Position numbers and translations under genes: made by a program. From the NCBI RefSeq assembly GCF_036174265.1, contig NZ_CP108055.1:5146001-5210000 (forward strand): a stretch of 64,000 bases of DNA, read 5' to 3'. The notes below the pieces were generated by a model. It ran no database searches, had not been told where the DNA came from, and saw nothing but the letters and a program-made list of their open reading frames with translations. Positions 30,977 through 39,956 of the stretch are shown here, piece by piece. Origin of the DNA: Streptomyces sp. NBC_00285. Lineage in GTDB: Bacteria > Actinomycetota > Actinomycetes > Streptomycetales > Streptomycetaceae. Positions within the stretch are counted from its first letter, which is position 1. Every line of letters begins with the position of its first letter.

Positions 30977-33079
30977 TTACCCGTACACCGCCCCGCCGCC
31001 GGAGGCTCCCGCGCCCAGGGCTCCTCGCTGCGGCCTGATGCCCGCCGGTACCGCACGCGCGCGTGCCGGCGTCCCGGTCCAGCAGGTGCCGCGGCGGGCG
31101 AGCAGGCGGCCCAGCCAGAGTTCCAGGGAGACCAGGTCCGCCAGGCCGTCCAGGGGGAGTGGTTCGCCGTCGGCGGCGGCGCGCAGGGCCTTGCGGACCA
31201 CCCGGGCCTCCACCAGGCCCGCCTGCGCGAGCAACGGGGTGCCGAACAACGACATCAGGGAGTCCGCAGCCACCCGCAGCCCCGTTCGGGTCGCCGCGGC
31301 CGAGGAGGCGTGGGAGGGGGCGCCCCAGCCGGGCGGGAGGTCGGAGACACCGGCGCCCGCCAGGACCGTACGGAGGATCTCGGCGCGGGCTCCGGGCCGG
31401 ACCCGCAGCGCTTCGGGCAGGGCACGGCAGGCCCGCACCACCTGGTTGTCCAGGAACGGCGCGTGCAGCCGCTGGGAGCGGATCTCCACGGCCTGCTCCA
31501 GGACCCGCAGATCGGACGCGTGACGCGCGAGGGCCGCACGCGCGCGGAAGTCACCGGGATGCTGTCCGGGACCGACCCCGGAGCGGTGTGTGGCGCCCTG
31601 GAGGCGAACCGATACTTCAGCGAGCGCCTCCCCCGTCAGCCACCGCGCCGCGGGCCCCGGTCTGGCCCAGGTGAGTGCGGCGAGAGACGCCCCCACCGCA
31701 CCCCCGGGCTCGTCGAAACGCTGGTTCATGAGCCGGTCGGCCAGCATCTCCAGACCGGCCCGGTACGGCGTACGGGCCAGCCGTCGCGCGGCGCCGTACA
31801 CGCGCGCGGGGACGAGCACGGAACCGTCCGCCTTCGCCAACGCGGCCACCGGCCGGACCAGATGGCGCCGCTTGCGGTCCATCAGCAGGTCCGCCAGACG
31901 TGCCGGATGCGCGTCCAGTACCTGCCGGGCCCCGTACCCCGTGAAGTGGTCGGCGCTCCCCGCCGCCAGCCGCGCCCGATGCCGCGCGGCCGTCACCAGG
32001 CACGCCCCCGGCTCGTCCGTCAGCGGCCCGTCCAGCTCGGCATACGGAAGGGTCTCCTCACCGCCCGCCACCACCACGTGGTGCAGTCGGGGATTCGCCG
32101 CGAGCGTGCCCGCCCGTTCCACCTCGGCCTCCCGCCCGGCCACGGCGAGGTCGTTGAAGGTGACCGCGAGCAGCCGCTCACCGGCCCCGGTGCCGTGTCC
32201 CAGGACCGTGCCCGGCATTCCGGGCAGCCCGGCGGCCAGCAGGGCGAGTGTCCCCGACGCCGGCCCGCCGGACAGGTCGGCGCCGATGCCCGGCACCGGC
32301 ATCCCGCGCGCGGCACGCCGTTCGGCGGGCCCCATGCCGGGCACCGGGCCGGGGTCGATGTCGGGCACGTGCCGGGGCGCGGACAGCCGGGCCCGTACCG
32401 CCTCGACGAGGGCGTCCCGCACCCCGTCGACCGCGCTGTCCGGGTCGGCGGAGGGCGCGGCGACCGCGAGGGAGGCGACCGGCTCGTACCCGGCGATCTC
32501 GCGCGCGCCGTTGCGCAGGATCAGCGCGTGCCCCGGCGGAATGCGCCGGACGCCCTCGTAGGGCGTGGAGTCGTGGAGGGCCGCCGGCACGTCGGGGGCG
32601 GCGAGCAGCGCGGCGAGGTGCCCGAAGTCGAGGTTGGCCTCGATGAGGTCGGCCAGGGGCAGGGCCGCGGTCGCGTAGGCAGTGCCGCCGGCCCAGGGCG
32701 TGTGGAACACCGGCCGCGCGCCCGCCAGATCCCCGCACACGGTCATCCGGCGGCCCGCCTGGACCACCGCCGTGTACGCCCCCGGCCAGGCCGTCAGATG
32801 CCGAAGTGCCCCTCCGCGCGCGGCGAGCAGTCCGATCCGCAGCTGTTCGTCGGAGGCCCCGCAGATGCCGAACACGGCGATCCGGGTCTGCGCGTCGATG
32901 CTCAGCACGCGCACCTCGTCGGGACGCCAGTCGCCGACCGCCCACAGGGGATCCGGGTCGCCCCACAGGAGTTGGGAACCCACCGGGTGCACGGTCTCCC
33001 CGTCGCCTCCGGTGGCCCCCGCGACCCCGATTCCGGGAACACCTGCGGCGGTGCTGCTCCACCCCACCAACCACCGCAT
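30977..33079 (-). CDS. Asparagine-synthetase-like protein with altered PP-loop
   Basis: 700 residues of the asparagine synthase/beta-lactam synthetase superfamily: an N-terminal glutaminase-like domain without the catalytic Cys at position 2 (starts MRWLVGW), and a C-terminal AMP-forming synthetase domain. The ATP-binding PP-loop, normally SGGxDS, reads SGGPAS (residues 270-275), with Ala in place of the key Asp; downstream segments (EIRSQRLHAPFLDNQVV, LRVRPGARAEILR) are typical of the family. ATG at 33079 follows GGAGG by five bases. No lasso-peptide precursor, leader peptidase or ABC transporter is seen nearby. It could be a diverged amidotransferase or a non-catalytic relative. Confidence 0.8.
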   Translation of the reverse strand: MRWLVGWSSTAAGVPGIGVAGATGGDGETVHPVGSQLLWGDPDPLWAVGDWRPDEVRVLSIDAQTRIAVFGICGASDEQLRIGLLAARGGALRHLTAWPGAYTAVVQAGRRMTVCGDLAGARPVFHTPWAGGTAYATAALPLADLIEANLDFGHLAALLAAPDVPAALHDSTPYEGVRRIPPGHALILRNGAREIAGYEPVASLAVAAPSADPDSAVDGVRDALVEAVRARLSAPRHVPDIDPGPVPGMGPAERRAARGMPVPGIGADLSGGPASGTLALLAAGLPGMPGTVLGHGTGAGERLLAVTFNDLAVAGREAEVERAGTLAANPRLHHVVVAGGEETLPYAELDGPLTDEPGACLVTAARHRARLAAGSADHFTGYGARQVLDAHPARLADLLMDRKRRHLVRPVAALAKADGSVLVPARVYGAARRLARTPYRAGLEMLADRLMNQRFDEPGGAVGASLAALTWARPGPAARWLTGEALAEVSVRLQGATHRSGVGPGQHPGDFRARAALARHASDLRVLEQAVEIRSQRLHAPFLDNQVVRACRALPEALRVRPGARAEILRTVLAGAGVSDLPPGWGAPSHASSAAATRTGLRVAADSLMSLFGTPLLAQAGLVEARVVRKALRAAADGEPLPLDGLADLVSLELWLGRLLARRGTCWTGTPARARAVPAGIRPQRGALGAGASGGGAVYG

Positions 33080-33762
33080 GGACGCCTCCACAGACTGTGG
33101 ACAACCAGTGCACCGTTCGAACCGGTCACCATGCTGCCATGAAGGGAGCGTGCCGGAGGGCCGGTGGAGCCGCTTGGGATGCGGGGAACGCGCCCCTGTG
33201 AACAACCGCGTACGTCTGCGAACACCCGCACGGGGCCAAGGGCGTGCGACGCGAATGCGCCCCCGCTACGCTCCCCAAAAACGCCTAACGCGCCCTCAAC
33301 TGCCATGGTAGGAGGGCTGATCGCCCGCGAAGGCAGGGGTTGGTTTTCGGCCAAATCGGCGACATCGGAGCAGGCTCGAACACGCTCCGTACACATCCCG
33401 CGCGCCGCACGACAGGCGCGCAGCCCGGGAGACGCCACTTCGCCCCCCGGGCCGGTCCGCCGCCCGCGGGGATGTAGGCGGCGGTGTCCCCCAGCCCACT
33501 GGATCCAGTACAGCGGGCCGACCCACGCATCATCCATGGAAGCGCTCCCCTCCTGGCCGGAGAAGAGCGCACGGACGGGCGCACGGCCACACAACAGGAG
33601 CACGACGCAACTGCGCGTATCGGACCCGTACTTCAGTACGGACCACAATCCCGCCATCCGGAAGAATGCCCCTTAACGCTTGGGATGCGGCGAACTACGC
33701 TGGGTTTACGAATGCCGGGTGGTTATGCCAGCGCGGCAGCCGTCTGTGTCGAGGGGTGGCGC
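33080..33762. other. 683-bp intergenic region without a supported gene
   Basis: Upstream regions of two divergent genes. Short frames exist on both strands but have no family resemblance and no good ribosome binding sites. It contains an AT-richer stretch around 33640-33720 (TTGGGATGCGG, GGGTTTACGAATG) that may hold the promoter of the TPR regulator. No repeat or RNA was recognised. Confidence 0.4.
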
Positions 33763-35187
33763 ATGTCCAGGGAGCAACGCGGGCCGAACGAAAAACTCGG
33801 CGCCGTTCTCGCCCTCGCGGGAATCAGCAACGCAGGACTCGCGCGTCGCGTCAACGATCTTGGCGCTCAACGCGGGTTGACTCTTCGCTACGACAAGACG
33901 TCGGTGGCGCGCTGGGTGTCGAAGGGCATGGTGCCGCAGGGCGCCGCGCCGCACCTCATCGCGGCCGCCATCGGCCAGAAGCTCGGGCGCCCGGTGCCGC
34001 TCCACGAGATCGGTCTGGCGGACGCGGATCCCGCGCCCGAGGTGGGCCTCGCCTTCCCCAGAGACGTCGGACAGGCGGTCAGGTCGGCGACGGAGCTCTA
34101 CCGTCTCGACCTCGCCGGACGCAGGTCCGGCGCGGGCGGCATCTGGCAGTCCCTCGCCGGATCGTTCGCAGTGAGCGCATACGCAACGCCTGCCTCACGC
34201 TGGCTGATAACCCCGGCCGACAGCTCGGTCGCGCGTGAGGTGAATCACTCCGAGGGCTCCGGCGCACCGCTCAAAGTCGGCCACAGCGATGTGCAGAAGC
34301 TGCGGGAGGCGGCCGAGGACGCCAGGCGCTGGGACTCCAAGTACGGAGGCGGCGACTGGCGTTCGTCCATGGTGCCGGAGTGTTTAAGGGTGGAGGCGGC
34401 GCCCCTGCTGCTCGGCTCGTACTCCGACGAAGTGGGCCGGGCGCTGTTCGGGGCGAGCTCGGAGCTCACGCGGCTGGCCGGGTGGATGGCCTTCGACACC
34501 GGGCAGCAGGAGGCGGCGCAGCGGTACTACATCCAGGCGCTGCGGCTCGCTCGCGCAGCGGCGGACGTCCCGCTCGGAGGGTATGTGCTGGCGTCCATGT
34601 CGTTGCAGGCGACCTACAGGGGATTCGGCGACGAGGGCGTCGATCTCGCGCAGGCCGCGCTGGAGCGGAACCGGGGGCTGGCGACCGCCCGCACCATGAG
34701 TTTCTTCCGGCTCGTCGAGGCGCGCGCACACGCGCGTGCGGGAGACGCCGTGGCGGCCGGGGCGGCGCTCAAGGCGGCCGAGGGATGGCTCGAACGGTCC
34801 CGGGAGGGCGACAACGACCCGACGTGGCTCGGGTTCTACTCCTACGACCGGTTCGCGGCGGACGCGGCCGAGTGCTACCGCGACCTGAAGGCGCCGCGTC
34901 AGGTGCGGCGCTTCACGGAGCAGGCCCTGTCGAAGCCGACGGAGGAGTTCGTACGGTCACACGGGCTGCGGCTCGTCGTCTCCGCGGTGGCCGAGCTGGA
35001 GTCGGGCAATCTCGACGCGGCGTGCGAGCAGGGCGTGCGGGCGGTGGAGGTCGCGGGGCGGATCTCCTCGGCTCGTACCACCGAGTACGTGAAGGACCTG
35101 CTGCACCGGCTGGAGCCGTACGGGGACGAGCCGCGGGTGGTGGAGCTGCGGGAGCGGGCCCGGCCGCTTCTGATGGCCCCGGCGTAG
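33763..35187 (+). CDS. Sporulation-associated-type TPR regulator with N-terminal HTH-like domain
   Basis: 474 residues. The N-terminus ([26 protein letters not shown]) looks like a helix-turn-helix domain and the rest is helical with tetratricopeptide-like repeats (for example [26 protein letters not shown]). This is a conserved Streptomyces family that I remember annotated as sporulation-associated protein and that resembles NsdA-type developmental regulators. ATG at 33763 has GAGGGG six bases upstream. It is divergent from the asparagine-synthetase-like gene, with a 683-bp upstream region (33080-33762) in which I see no convincing gene or terminator. Confidence 0.72.
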   Translation: MSREQRGPNEKLGAVLALAGISNAGLARRVNDLGAQRGLTLRYDKTSVARWVSKGMVPQGAAPHLIAAAIGQKLGRPVPLHEIGLADADPAPEVGLAFPRDVGQAVRSATELYRLDLAGRRSGAGGIWQSLAGSFAVSAYATPASRWLITPADSSVAREVNHSEGSGAPLKVGHSDVQKLREAAEDARRWDSKYGGGDWRSSMVPECLRVEAAPLLLGSYSDEVGRALFGASSELTRLAGWMAFDTGQQEAAQRYYIQALRLARAAADVPLGGYVLASMSLQATYRGFGDEGVDLAQAALERNRGLATARTMSFFRLVEARAHARAGDAVAAGAALKAAEGWLERSREGDNDPTWLGFYSYDRFAADAAECYRDLKAPRQVRRFTEQALSKPTEEFVRSHGLRLVVSAVAELESGNLDAACEQGVRAVEVAGRISSARTTEYVKDLLHRLEPYGDEPRVVELRERARPLLMAPA

Positions 35188-35269
35188 GCCCTGGACAGCG
35201 GCACCGCCCCCCACGTTTGAAGCGACTGTCAGTGGTGCAGTGCACTATCGGGGGTGGGAGGTGGTGCAG

Positions 35270-36481
35270 GTGTCATCGAGGATCGCTTACGACTGTGACG
35301 TGCTCGTCGTCGGTGGGGGCATTGTCGGGCTGTCGACGGCGTATGCGATCACCCGTGCGGCGCCCGGCACCCGGGTGACCGTCCTGGAGAAGGAGGCCGG
35401 GCCCGCCCGGCACCAGACCGGGCGGAACAGCGGGGTGATCCACAGCGGGATCTACTACCGGCCCGGATCGCTCAAGTCGCGGTACGCGGTGCGCGGGGCC
35501 GCCGAGATGGTCAAGTTCTGCGCGGAGTACGGCATCGCTCACGCCGTCACCGGAAAGCTGATCGTCGCGACCGAGCGGAGCGAGCTGCCGCGACTTCACG
35601 GACTGGTCCAGCGAGGCCGGGAGAACGGCATTCCGGTGCGCGAACTGGGGGCCGCCCAGATCGCGGAGTACGAACCGGAGGTGGAGGGCCTCGCCGCCAT
35701 CCACGTCGGCACGACCGGGATCTGCGACTTCGTCGGGGTGGCGCGCCTGCTGGCCGAGGCGTCAGGGGCGGAGATCCGGTACGGCGCCGAGGTGCGGCGC
35801 GTCGACCGGCGACCGGAGCGCGGGGTCGCCGTCCTGACAGGTGCCGGTGATGTCGTCCGGGGGCGGGTGCTGGTGAACTGCGCCGGCCTGTACTGCGACG
35901 AGGTGGCCCGGCTGACCGGGGACGATCCGGAGATGCGGATCGTGCCGTTCCGGGGCGAGTACTTCACGCTGGCGCGGCCCGAGCTGGTGCGGGGGCTGGT
36001 GTATCCGGTGCCGGACCCGGCGTTTCCGTTCCTCGGGGTGCATCTCACGCGCGGGATCGACGGCGGAGTGCACGTCGGGCCCAACGCGGTGCCGGCGCTG
36101 GCCCGGGAAGGGTACGGATGGGGGGTCGTACGGCCCCGGGAGCTGGCGGCGACGCTGGCCTGGCCGGGGTCGTGGCAGATCGCCCGTCGGCACTGGCGGT
36201 ACGGGGCGGGGGAGCTGCGGCGGTCGGTGTCCCGGGCTGCCTTCACCTCGGCCGTGCGCAGACTGCTGCCCGCGGTGACTGCGGACGACCTGGTGCCTTC
36301 GGCGGCGGGGGTGCGGGCGCAGGCGGTGCTGCGGGACGGGACGCTGGTGGACGACTTCCTGATCCGGGAGGGGGCTCGGGCTGTGCATGTGCTGAATGCG
36401 CCCTCGCCTGCGGCGACCGCTTCGCTGCCGATCGGGCGGGAGGTGGCCCGGCGGGCGTTGGAGGCGTTGCGGGGCGTGTGA
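35270..36481 (+). CDS. lhgO: L-2-hydroxyglutarate oxidase-like FAD-dependent oxidoreductase
   Basis: 403 residues, DAO/GlpO superfamily. DVLVVGGGIVGLSTAYAI is the N-terminal FAD motif; TGRNSGVIHSGIYY and the late segment GVRAQAV are hallmarks of LhgO, which oxidises L-2-hydroxyglutarate to 2-oxoglutarate and passes electrons to the quinone pool. Several in-frame GTG codons lie at the 5' end (35240, 35261, 35264, 35270); 35270 has GGGAGG at 35255-35260 nine bases upstream and gives a normal length. A hairpin at 36536-36554 follows the gene. Confidence 0.82.
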   Translation: MSSRIAYDCDVLVVGGGIVGLSTAYAITRAAPGTRVTVLEKEAGPARHQTGRNSGVIHSGIYYRPGSLKSRYAVRGAAEMVKFCAEYGIAHAVTGKLIVATERSELPRLHGLVQRGRENGIPVRELGAAQIAEYEPEVEGLAAIHVGTTGICDFVGVARLLAEASGAEIRYGAEVRRVDRRPERGVAVLTGAGDVVRGRVLVNCAGLYCDEVARLTGDDPEMRIVPFRGEYFTLARPELVRGLVYPVPDPAFPFLGVHLTRGIDGGVHVGPNAVPALAREGYGWGVVRPRELAATLAWPGSWQIARRHWRYGAGELRRSVSRAAFTSAVRRLLPAVTADDLVPSAAGVRAQAVLRDGTLVDDFLIREGARAVHVLNAPSPAATASLPIGREVARRALEALRGV

Positions 36482-36535
36482 GGTCAGTGCGGGCAAAGGG
36501 TTTTTCGCCCCCGCCGCCCCTACCCGTCCCGTCCT

Positions 36536-36554
36536 CAAGGGGCTCCGCCCCTTG
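36536..36554. repeat. Streptomyces-type intergenic hairpin repeat
   Basis: CAAGGGGC-TCC-GCCCCTTG is a perfect 8-bp stem, followed by CTCAAACGCCGGAGGGGCTG (36564-36583). I recognise this combination as a sequence seen repeatedly between genes in Streptomyces genomes. It may also terminate the oxidase transcript. Confidence 0.6.
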
Positions 36555-36646
36555 GACCCCCGCTCCTCAAACGCCGGAGGGGCTGGAGGGTCGGCCGGAG
36601 GGGCTGAACAGTCGGGCGAGCGCATAGCCGTAAAATCGGCTCCACT

Positions 36647-37501
36647 GTGTCTGACTCCCTCAACGCTCCCGAAGCCTCCCGGTCCCGGCCCGCCGATTCC
36701 GCCGAGGCCCCTCACCCCGTCCCCAAGGGGGGCCCTCGGTTTCCCGACGGGCCCAGTGCCGATCCCGCGGGGTCGCACTTCGAGCGGCGGATCCGGAGTT
36801 TCCAACCCCGGCGGAGCCGGGTGACGGCGGGGCAGGCCGACGCCCTGCAGCGGATGTGGCCCACCTGGGGGCTCGACATCGACGGTCAGCGCAGGATCGA
36901 CCTCGGCGAGATGTTCGGGAACGATCACCCCGTGGTGCTGGAGATCGGGTTCGGCATGGGCGAGGCCACCGCGCAGATGGCCGCCGCGGAGCCGGGGACC
37001 AACATCCTCGCCGTCGACGTGCACACCCCCGGGCAGGGGAATCTGCTCAATCTCGCCGAGCAGCAGAAGCTGTCCAACGTCCGCGTCGGCAACGGCGACG
37101 CCATCATCCTGCTGCGCGAGATGCTCTCCGAGGACTCGCTCGACGGGCTGCGCGTCTACTTCCCCGACCCCTGGCCCAAGAAGCGGCACCACAAGCGGCG
37201 GCTGATCCAGCCGGAGTTCCTGGACCTGGTCGCCACCCGCCTCAAGCCCCGCGCGCCGGTGCACTGCGCGACCGACTGGGAGCCGTACGCCGAACAGATG
37301 CTCGAAGTGCTCACGGCGCATCCCGACTTCGAGAACACACAGGCCGACGGCGGTTTTGCGTCGCGTCCCGACTTCCGGCCGCTGACTCGTTTCGAGGGGC
37401 AGGGACTGGACAAGGGACATGTCGTGAACGACCTGCTGTTCCGCCGCGTACAGCACGGCGACCGAACCGACCGATCCGCTCAACCCCCCGCCGGCGCCTG
37501 A
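36647..37501 (+). CDS. trmB: tRNA (guanine-N7-)-methyltransferase TrmB
   Basis: 284 residues. SAM-dependent methyltransferase that makes m7G46 in tRNA. The nucleotide-binding motif is VVLEIGFGMGEATAQMA (about 97-113), and the family motif YFPDPWPKKRHHKRRL is intact, as is the later CATDWEPYAEQM. The N-terminus has an extra acidic/proline-rich tail of about 45 residues, usual in actinobacteria. The GTG at 36647 has no Shine-Dalgarno sequence; TAAAAT at 36631-36636 looks like a -10 box, so the mRNA may be nearly leaderless. The PrsW-like gene starts 51 bp downstream. Confidence 0.93.
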   Translation: MSDSLNAPEASRSRPADSAEAPHPVPKGGPRFPDGPSADPAGSHFERRIRSFQPRRSRVTAGQADALQRMWPTWGLDIDGQRRIDLGEMFGNDHPVVLEIGFGMGEATAQMAAAEPGTNILAVDVHTPGQGNLLNLAEQQKLSNVRVGNGDAIILLREMLSEDSLDGLRVYFPDPWPKKRHHKRRLIQPEFLDLVATRLKPRAPVHCATDWEPYAEQMLEVLTAHPDFENTQADGGFASRPDFRPLTRFEGQGLDKGHVVNDLLFRRVQHGDRTDRSAQPPAGA

Positions 37502-37552
37502 GCGTCCTCGCCCTGCTGCGGGCGGCGCCTCTGTCTCGTTAAGGTCGATGCT

Positions 37553-38908
37553 GTGGCCACCTGTCCTCCGTATCCGACACGCCCCGGTGAACCCGCCGGC
37601 GGCGGTGCGCTGCGGCATGCGCACTGGTGGCAGCGGAAGTGGGTGCGCTACGGCGCCCTGATCACGCTCCTGGCGCTGTCCGGGCTCGTCATCCTCGCCC
37701 TGGTCCGCCAACAGACCGGCACCGAGGGGTTCCTGGTCGGGCTCGGCCTCGCCGTCCTGCCCGTACCGCTGCTCATAGCCGCCTTCCGCTGGCTCGACCG
37801 GGTCGAGCCGGGCCCCTGGCGCAATCTGCTGTTCTGCTTCGCCTGGGGGGCCTGCGCGGCCGCGCTGATAGCGATCATCGCCAACAGCTTCGCCACGAAG
37901 TGGATAGCCACGGCGACCGCCGACCCCTCCAGCGCGGACACCCTCGGGGCGACCGTGATAGCGCCGGTCGTCGAGGAGTCGGCCAAGGCCGCCGCCGTCC
38001 TGCTGGTCTTCCTGTTCCGCAGACGGGACTTCACCGGGATCGTCGACGGGGTGGTGGTCGCCGGGGTCACCGCGACCGGGTTCGCGTTCACCGAGAACAT
38101 CCTCTACCTCGGCACCGCCTTCGGCACCGACCAGCTCAGCGGCGACCGCGGCATCGCCTCCGTCACCGCCGCGACCTTCTTCGTACGTGTGGTCATGTCG
38201 CCGTTCGCGCACCCCCTCTTCACCGTGCTCACCGGCATCGGCTTCGGCATCTCCGCGCTGTCGGCGGAGCGGCAGCACATCCGGCGGGTGCTCGTCCCGC
38301 TGTCCGGGCTGCTGCTCGCGATGGGCATGCACGCGACCTGGAACGGCTCGTCGACGTTCGGCGAGTACGGGTTCTTCGTCGTGTACGCGATGTTCATGGT
38401 GCCGGCGTTCGGTCTGCTGACCTGGCTGGTCATCTGGACGCGCCAGCGGGAGCTGAAGACCGTACGGGAGGAGCTGCCCGCCTACGCCGTCGCCGGCTGG
38501 CTGGCCCCGACCGAGCCGTACGCGCTCGGCTCGATGCGGGCGCGGCGGATGGCGCGGGAGTACGCGCGGCGGCAGTTCGGCGGGCGGCCCGCGGCGCGGG
38601 CGGTCGCGCAGTACGAGGCGTACGCCACCTCGCTGGCCTTTCTGCGGCACCGGGGCAGGCGCGGCCGGGCGAACGCCGACTTCGTCGTACGGGAACGGGA
38701 GTTGCTGCACGAACTGTGGCGGCGCCGGGACGTGGCGCGGCCCGCCCTGGACCACGCGGCGCGGATGACGGCACCGCCGGTCCCGGTGGCCGCGCCGCCT
38801 TGGCCGGTGTACGGGGTGTACGGGTATCCGCCGCAGCCGGCCCGGACTGCCCCGCCGGTCCACTATCCGGCGGCGCCGTATCCCGCGTACAACCCGTACC
38901 GGACGTAG
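37553..38908 (+). CDS. PrsW family intramembrane metalloprotease
   Basis: 451 residues with about eight membrane helices. The PrsW motifs are present in order: VVEESAKA (EExxK), GFAFTENILY (FxxxEN), SPFAHPLFTVLTGIGFG and a final MHATWN. The family (CPBP/ABI-like glutamic/zinc membrane proteases) includes PrsW, which starts site-1 cleavage of the anti-sigma factor RsiW in Bacillus. The C-terminal 120 residues form a soluble basic and then proline/tyrosine-rich tail. GTG start at 37553. Likely co-transcribed with trmB. A link to the membrane-bound sigma fusion in this window would be speculation. Confidence 0.85.
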   Translation: MATCPPYPTRPGEPAGGGALRHAHWWQRKWVRYGALITLLALSGLVILALVRQQTGTEGFLVGLGLAVLPVPLLIAAFRWLDRVEPGPWRNLLFCFAWGACAAALIAIIANSFATKWIATATADPSSADTLGATVIAPVVEESAKAAAVLLVFLFRRRDFTGIVDGVVVAGVTATGFAFTENILYLGTAFGTDQLSGDRGIASVTAATFFVRVVMSPFAHPLFTVLTGIGFGISALSAERQHIRRVLVPLSGLLLAMGMHATWNGSSTFGEYGFFVVYAMFMVPAFGLLTWLVIWTRQRELKTVREELPAYAVAGWLAPTEPYALGSMRARRMAREYARRQFGGRPAARAVAQYEAYATSLAFLRHRGRRGRANADFVVRERELLHELWRRRDVARPALDHAARMTAPPVPVAAPPWPVYGVYGYPPQPARTAPPVHYPAAPYPAYNPYRT

Positions 38909-38944
38909 GGCGCACAGGGCCCGGCACCGCCCGTCCGCGGTGGG

Positions 38945-39892
38945 TCAGGCCGACGCCTGCGACAGGCGTGTCAGTTCCGCCTCGGTCAGCACCAGGTCCG
39001 TCACCCCGACCAGCGCCGGCAACTGCTCCACCGTACGGGCGGACGCGATCGGCGCCGCGACCGTCGGCTGGGCGGCGAGCCAGGCGAGGGCGACCGTGGC
39101 GACCGGGGCCGCGTGGGACTCGGCGATCTCGTCGAGCGCCGCGAGGACCTGCCGGCCGCGCTCGGTGTCGAGGTGCTTGCCGGCACCGCCCTTGGCACGC
39201 GCGCTCTCGACCGTGGCGCCGGGACGGTACTTGCCGGTGAGGAAGCCGGAGGCGAGCGCGAAGTACGGGACGGCGGAGAGGCCCTCCCGGTCGGCGAGGG
39301 CCTGGAGCTCGCCCTCGTAGGTGTCGCGCGAGACCAGGTTGTAGTGGGGCTGGACGGCGACGTACCGGGCCAGGCCCTCGCGGTCGGAGAAGGCGAGGGA
39401 CTCCGAGAGCCGCTCGGCGGAGATGTTGGAGGCCCCGATGGCCCGCACCTTGCCCGCCGTCACCAGCTCGTCCAGCGCGCCGATGATCTCCTCGACGGGG
39501 ATCTCCGGCTTGTCGAAGTGGGTGTAGTACAGGTCGATGTGGTCGGTGCCCAGGCGCCGCAGCGAGGCCTCCGCCGCCGCCTTGATGTTCGCGGCGGACA
39601 GGCCGGGGAAGTCGGGGTGCTGGCTGACCTTCGTGGCGATGAGGACGTCGTCGCGGTTGCCGCGGGCCGCGATCCACCTGCCGATGATGGTCTCGGACTC
39701 ACCGCCGGAGTTGCCGTCGATCCACGCCGAGTAGGCGTCCGCGGTGTCGAGGAAGTTGCCGCCCACGGCGGCGTACGCGTCGAGGACGGCGAAGGACGTG
39801 GCCTCGTCGGCGGTCCAGCCGAACACGTTGCCGCCGAGGGAGAGCGGGAAGACCTCGAGGTCGGAGGAGCCGAGCTTGCGAAGAGAAGTCAT
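38945..39892 (-). CDS. Aldo/keto reductase
   Basis: 315 residues, (beta/alpha)8-barrel NADPH-dependent oxidoreductase. Catalytic tetrad elements are visible: FLDTADAYSAW (Asp and Tyr), ATKV (Lys) and YYTHF (His); the C-terminal cofactor segment is APIASARTVEQL. It resembles the YajO/Tas-type AKRs; the substrate is unknown. ATG at 39892 (MTSLRKLGSSDLEV) is the standard AKR start. Downstream of, and on the same strand as, the M23 peptidase gene (64-bp gap). Confidence 0.9.
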   Translation of the reverse strand: MTSLRKLGSSDLEVFPLSLGGNVFGWTADEATSFAVLDAYAAVGGNFLDTADAYSAWIDGNSGGESETIIGRWIAARGNRDDVLIATKVSQHPDFPGLSAANIKAAAEASLRRLGTDHIDLYYTHFDKPEIPVEEIIGALDELVTAGKVRAIGASNISAERLSESLAFSDREGLARYVAVQPHYNLVSRDTYEGELQALADREGLSAVPYFALASGFLTGKYRPGATVESARAKGGAGKHLDTERGRQVLAALDEIAESHAAPVATVALAWLAAQPTVAAPIASARTVEQLPALVGVTDLVLTEAELTRLSQASA

Positions 39893-39956
39893 GTCCTACG
39901 TCAACGCAAGCACCGGACCCGGATCTTCCGCCACGGCCGCAAAATCGTCGTAAACC

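Noticed and set aside
27681..31523. 1280-codon open frame antisense to the SARP gene
   Set aside because: Composition is Gly/Arg/Val/Gln-rich and low in hydrophobic core patterns, while the opposite strand has a complete SARP-NB-ARC-TPR protein.
30977..33079. Lasso-peptide or beta-lactam biosynthetic cluster
   Set aside because: The asparagine-synthetase-like gene stands alone; no precursor peptide, B1/B2 proteins or transporter nearby, and its PP-loop is altered.
35762..38863. Very long open frame antisense to the oxidase, trmB and prsW-like genes
   Set aside because: Arg/Pro/Gly/His-rich translation without motifs; a typical shadow of high-GC genes read on the opposite strand.
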